64,000 bases of DNA, from assembly GCA_013396995.1 (NCBI GenBank), contig VWZP01005528.1, positions 496,001 to 560,000 on the forward strand. The letters run 5' to 3'. A program made the position numbers and the translations under genes. Source of the DNA: Dicaeum eximium (Eukaryota > Chordata > Aves > Passeriformes > Dicaeidae). Below, piece after piece: positions 59,801 to 64,000 of the stretch (positions within the stretch are counted from its first letter, which is position 1; each line of letters starts with the position of its first letter). The notes under the pieces are model-generated. The model was not told where the DNA came from, did not search any database, and saw only the letters and a program-made list of their open reading frames with translations.

Positions 59801-62200
59801 ATGTGATTTATACCTACAAATTCTACCCTTACAGATTTCCACCAGGCATGCACACAGAAATGCAAGCCATTTTGAGATGTAGGTGGTAGAAAAGAAGGAA
59901 GCAAATAAGTTGTCTGTTCATCTCTGAGGGGGTTATCACTTTCAAACCTATGTCTTGATAAGAGTAATTAGCAGTAATATACAATGAAGGGACAGGGAAG
60001 ATAGGAAAACTTTAACCCCCAGGAAAATATACATAACTTGTTGTTATGGTTAATATGGAGGTTTCTTTGGCTGGTATCTTCAACAGCAGAGTTATAATAC
60101 TTATAGAAAAACATGTGCCATCTTTTAAGTGTTCTATAATTTAGCAAAGTCCCGGGACCCAGAAGCAGGGAATTGTCCAGTCCCATTCTACCTCCTTTGC
60201 TATTAGTTAAATTTTGAATTAAACTCAAATGACCTGTCTTGTTTGAGGCTAAAGCCACCTCAGCAGTTATATTAAGGCTCTCAAAACTAAACAAAACTGT
60301 CCATGTTCCAAGAGGAGGCTGAATTAAATAATGACTACAGACCATCTTAAAGTGATTAAATGTTAAAAAATCATCAATGGCAAATTTTCTGGGCTTTCTT
60401 TTAGCTGTTTGAGGAAAAGCTATCCTAGTCTTCTCTAAGAAGAAACTGGTTGTCTGTTGTCTGGCAGCACTCACTTAGTGGAGAGTCCTAGTTGAACATC
60501 ATGTATTTATTTTCATTTTAAAACCTTTGTGGAAGGTGGCATTAGATGGTAGTTTCTTTTCAGATTACCTTCATGCCCTTTTTCTTCCATAACCAACCTC
60601 CTTCAGGTTCTCTTCTCATAATTTCTGGGTCTCCCTTACGATTCATGCTTTCTCTCAAAGTCAAAAAGATTTTCCTTTTGCAACTTTTCCTACCATTCTC
60701 CAGTTAGCTAAATTGTATAGTAACTTCTTGGGATTAAACTAGTCACCAAATTTACAAGCCAGGAGGCCTAAGGTGCATTTTCACTGTAAAATTGCAATTT
60801 TCAGGCAGCTGAAAAGGAATTCTCAGTGCCACTCAAAGACCTGAAATTCTGAAAATAGGAATCTTTCCTTGCTTCAGACATCTCCATCACCTTGCCTTCC
60901 TAACTCACCTGGCTGAGATGCTGTTTGTTGCTCACTTGCACAGATTGGTGACTGTGGCCACTATCACCAATCTGCCACTGTCACTATCATATCTTTGAAT
61001 TCAAAATCAGGAGGCAGAGCTGAGAGGGAGATAAGTAAGCAGAAGTATAAGCAAAAGTAAAATGATTTATCCAGCTAGGCTTCACTTCATTTCCTGGGCT
61101 GAGATTTTATGAGGAAGCCGTGATTCCCATTCTCATCTGCCCACAGAGAGACAAGACAGCAGTGCCACTGATAGAACACTCAGTTTGATTGCCTACAGGA
61201 GCTGCTGCCTTGCAGGTTTTTCTAAATGTCTGCCAGACTACAGCACTGGAGATATCACAGGTGAGGCCTTGCTTTAGGGCATTAGTTTATTCTAAATTAT
61301 ATTCCAAAATGCATACCAAAAAGGAGCTGTGAAAGGGTGGGGCTTCCCTTTACTTTCTTGCTGTGGAGGAGAATAATTCCATTTCCAGAGTCCTCTCTGA
61401 TGCCCTTCCTGAACACTGTTACCTTCTTCCCCCTTTTTTCTCTTGCTCTTTTCAAGTGTCTGGTCAAATCTGCAAGGCTACCAAATGCTTTCTGGGTGTC
61501 CATGAATGACATTAGCAGCAGGAGCACTTGTGAGGAGAGGGTGGAAAGGGTGTGGAACAGGATGAAGTAGGATCTATTGTCGCTGACACTGGAAAAGGAG
61601 TGGAAACAGGGAAGTTTCCTTAACTGGAGATTCCAGAAACATATATATATATAGAGAGAGTTCATATTTAATTCTGAAAATGGAAGCAGCCAGAAGACAT
61701 GGAAGGAAAGGTGGACAATGTTTTAAATCTTTGTATTTCCTTCAAGCACTTCAAATATGTTCTCATTAAGGGTACAGTAGAAGTTTCCAAATCTGATACT
61801 AATTTTTGAACTTGCAAGGTAATGTTTCAACATCTATATGACACAGGTTATAGTTTATTAAACAACCATTAGTTGTGAACTTCAAGTAGATACTATTCAC
61901 GCTTTTATCACATATACATGAAGACATATAATTTTTTGGTTTTTTTCTTGAGGGCCTGAGTTTCTTTAATTGTAAAGAATACATGTGAATTTCAATTTTT
62001 TTTGAACAGAACAATTTTCTAGTAGTTACACTGAATTCTTGAAAGTCAAAACAAAGACATGAATATCAGAAAGCAAAATTTAGAATAATGATTTTTAATA
62101 TTGTTTCTGGTGATGCTGGGACTGGAAATGGGCAGGTTTCAAATCAGGTCTTTGGCTCCACATCTATCCCCAAGAGTCTGTGGGTGGTCCAGTGTAACGC
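56801..62200. other. Long intergenic stretch without recognised features
   Basis: About 5.4 kb of AT-rich sequence. Minor items are a poly-A run near 57361, (AT)n(AG)n near 61641-61660, and one 168-codon open frame on the minus strand (listed separately). Confidence 0.45.
59968..60474 (-). CDS. Uncertain 168-codon open frame, hypothetical
   Basis: This is the longest open frame in an AT-rich region with no other features. It has three N-glycosylation sequons (NIT, NKT, NLT) close together and an N-terminal basic region. There is no signal peptide, membrane helix or motif I recognise. It could be a fragment of a retroviral gene or chance. Confidence 0.12.
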   Translation of the reverse strand: MSAARQQTTSFFLEKTRIAFPQTAKRKPRKFAIDDFLTFNHFKMVCSHYLIQPPLGTWTVLFSFESLNITAEVALASNKTGHLSLIQNLTNSKGGRMGLDNSLLLGPGTLLNYRTLKRWHMFFYKYYNSAVEDTSQRNLHINHNNKLCIFSWGLKFSYLPCPFIVYYC

Positions 62201-62204
62201 TAAG

Positions 62205-62640
62205 AATCACTGAGGTTGGAAAAGACCTCTAAGATCATGGAGTTCAACCATTAACCCAGCACTGCCGTGCCCACCACTAACAGTGTCCCCAGGTGCCACA
62301 TCTCTGTGTCTTTGTACACCTCCAGGAGTGGTGATTCCATCACTCCCACGGGTAGCCTGTTCAGCTCCTGACCACCCTTCCAGTGAAGGCATTTTTCCTT
62401 ATATCCACTCTAAACCTCCCCTGAGGCTCCTTTCTCTTGTCCTATTGCTTGTTACCCAGGGGAAGAGGCCGATCCGCAGGTGCTGCACCCTCCTTTCAGC
62501 ACTTGTAGAGAGCCATAAATCGGGTCCCCCGAGCCGCCTTTTCTGCAGGCTGAACCCCCCAGCCCCATCAGCTGCTTCTCATCAGATTTGTGCTCCAAAC
62601 CCTTCCCCACCCTCGCTGCCCTTCTCTGGACATGAAAATA
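62205..62640 (-). mobile_element. CR1 LINE 3' fragment, antisense
   Basis: On + it reads AAGAATCACTGAGGTTGGAA, AAGATCATGGAGTTCAACCA, CCTCCAGGAGTGGTGATTCC, CTTGTCCTATTGCTTGTTAC and CTCGCTGCCCTTCTCTGGAC. This is the standard reverse order of a CR1 3' end. A second copy at 62710-63120 belongs to the local duplication. Confidence 0.9.
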
Positions 62641-62708
62641 CCGTATATAATTATCCTGTATATAGAGTCCTTTAACAGTGAGTTTGTCCACTCAAAGACG
62701 GAAGGCTC
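62225..62708. repeat. Direct duplication, left copy (484 bp), probable assembly duplicate
   Basis: Repeated at 62710-63193 with no difference that I noticed. The copies are joined by a single N at 62709. Confidence 0.95.
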
Positions 62709-62709
62709 N

Positions 62710-63193
62710 ACCTCTAAGATCATGGAGTTCAACCATTAACCCAGCACTGCCGTGCCCACCACTAACAGTGTCCCCAGGTGCCACATCTCTGTGTCTTTGT
62801 ACACCTCCAGGAGTGGTGATTCCATCACTCCCACGGGTAGCCTGTTCAGCTCCTGACCACCCTTCCAGTGAAGGCATTTTTCCTTATATCCACTCTAAAC
62901 CTCCCCTGAGGCTCCTTTCTCTTGTCCTATTGCTTGTTACCCAGGGGAAGAGGCCGATCCGCAGGTGCTGCACCCTCCTTTCAGCACTTGTAGAGAGCCA
63001 TAAATCGGGTCCCCCGAGCCGCCTTTTCTGCAGGCTGAACCCCCCAGCCCCATCAGCTGCTTCTCATCAGATTTGTGCTCCAAACCCTTCCCCACCCTCG
63101 CTGCCCTTCTCTGGACATGAAAATACCGTATATAATTATCCTGTATATAGAGTCCTTTAACAGTGAGTTTGTCCACTCAAAGACGGAAGGCTC
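62710..63193. repeat. Direct duplication, right copy (484 bp)
   Basis: Same content as 62225-62708 at an offset of +485, including most of the antisense CR1. This copy continues into the minisatellite block. Confidence 0.95.
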
Positions 63194-63860
63194 TTTCCGA
63201 CAACATCCCCTGAATCCGCGCTCGCATTCCCGGCGCAATCCGGGCGCGTTCCCGGCGCAGTCCGGGCGCGTTCCCGACACAATCCGAGCGCGTTCCCGAC
63301 ACAATCCGAGCGCGTTCCCGGCACAATCCGAGCGCGTTCCCGGCNAATCCGGGCGCGTTCCCGGCGCAATCCGGGCGCGCTCCCGGCACAATCCGGGCGC
63401 GTTCCCGGCGCAATCCGGGCGCGCTCCCGGCACAATCCGGGCGCGTTCCCGGCGCAATCCGGGCGCGCTCCCGGCACAATCCGGGCGCGTTCCCGGCGCA
63501 ATCCGGGCGCGCTCCCGGCACAATCCGGGCGCGTTCCCGGCGCAATCCCGAGCGCGTTCCCGGCGCAATCCGGGCGCAATCCCGAGCGCGTTCCCGGCGC
63601 TCCGTGGGGCAGGCGGGAGCGCGGCAGTGCCGGCAGCAGGCGGCAGGGGGCGCGCGCAGGCCGCGTTGCCGTGCGCGGCATTCCCGGCTCGGATCCCGGC
63701 GGGAAGCGGCGGCCGCAAGGGCCGGGCAGCAGCGCGGGCTCGGAGGAGGGTGACGAGGGTGACGAGGGTGAGGAGGGTGAGGAGGGTGCCGGCTCGCCGG
63801 GCTCAGTGGCGGCCGCAATCGCTGCTGGTTGTGTTGGGAGCACGTTCGGCTGCCGCTCAG
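63194..63860. promoter_or_regulatory. CpG-rich block, possible promoter of a neighbouring gene
   Basis: CpG density is far above the surroundings from the minisatellite through 63860, including a GGTGACGAG/GGTGAGGAG repeat at about 63749-63789. It may be a CpG-island promoter or first exon of a gene beyond the window. No splice-supported exon could be set. Confidence 0.4.
63228..63603. repeat. 22-bp GC-rich minisatellite, about 17 units
   Basis: The unit is approximately GCGCGTTCCCGGCGCAATCC plus GG. In the middle, GTTCCCGGCG and GCTCCCGGCA forms alternate, giving a 44-bp higher-order period. A single N interrupts it at 63345, with the unit two bases short there. Because 22 is not a multiple of 3 and the unit makes no stop codons, long open frames appear on both strands. 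Confidence 0.93.
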
Positions 63861-63884
63861 GACGCTTGTCAGCTTTAGGTTGGG

Positions 63885-63940
63885 CTTGATGATCTTCGAG
63901 GTGTCTCCCAGCCGAAATTATTCCGTGATTCTGCAGCGCT
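63885..63940 (+). mobile_element. CR1 3'-terminal fragment
   Basis: GGGCTTGATGATCTTCGAGG, then TCTCCCAGCCGAAATTATTC and CGTGATTCTG. This is a CR1 3' end in sense orientation. Confidence 0.75.
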
Positions 63941-64000
63941 GAAAGCTGGAGGGGCTGTTTCAAGGGCTGTGTCACAGGCACCTGCGAGACTGAGGGTGGA

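Noticed and set aside
63053..63981. Several 200- to 270-codon frames on both strands at the right edge
   Set aside because: They run through the 22-bp minisatellite, whose unit makes no stop codons in any register. Content is repeat-derived and crosses an N.
1..64000. tRNA, rRNA, microRNA or CRISPR features
   Set aside because: None recognised on reading. CRISPR is not expected in an animal genome, and the regular repeats are simple or minisatellite arrays without spacers.

Overview
The window looks like nuclear DNA from a bird, most likely a songbird. Its genes are split by GT-AG introns. It carries many CR1 LINE fragments in both orientations and several retroviral LTR families that I recognise as typical of avian, especially passerine, genomes. 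The species cannot be named from the sequence. Three protein genes are supported. The 3' end of YME1L1 (mitochondrial i-AAA protease) lies on + at about 169-2889, with its 3'UTR to about 4.6 kb. A four-exon PTCHD3 (patched-domain membrane protein) lies on - at 7944-13851 and starts in a CpG island. An apparently complete animal type I polyketide synthase lies on + at 34995-45947 in six coding exons. YME1L1 next to PTCHD3 matches the human 10p12 neighbourhood as I remember it.

The polyketide synthase is the main discovery. Splicing six coding exons at consensus sites gives 6,321 nt, an exact multiple of three, for about 2,106 residues. The domain order is KS, malonyl/acyl transferase, DH, a linker with a decayed ER, KR and ACP, with no thioesterase. 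KS, AT, DH, KR and ACP catalytic residues are all present, while the ER nucleotide-binding motif is lost. The AT substrate-binding arginine falls at residue 644. That is the same number as the arginine changed (R644W) in the budgerigar MuPKS allele that abolishes yellow psittacofulvin pigment, so this is very probably the MuPKS orthologue in a bird that is not obviously a parrot. A TATA box and a short leader exon with a consensus donor lie 1.1 kb upstream of the start codon.

The rest is intergenic or intronic and is dominated by mobile-element debris. This includes an ERVK-like provirus remnant with a lysine-type primer-binding site at 20.6-21.6 kb and an LTR splitting a CR1 element at 24-25 kb. 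There is a long internally deleted CR1 at 28.7-30.3 kb and an LTR nested inside another LTR with a perfect 5-bp target duplication at 52.6-54.1 kb. Another LTR, at 54.7-55.4 kb, is interrupted by a CT-rich microsatellite. The right edge is a CpG-rich block with a 22-bp minisatellite.

Assembly quality limits some readings. A 108-N gap removes the first membrane segment of PTCHD3. Two single-N positions (22109 and 62709) each join near-perfect direct duplicates of 1,762 and 484 bp, which look like unmerged contig overlaps rather than biology. A third single N (63345) sits in the minisatellite.
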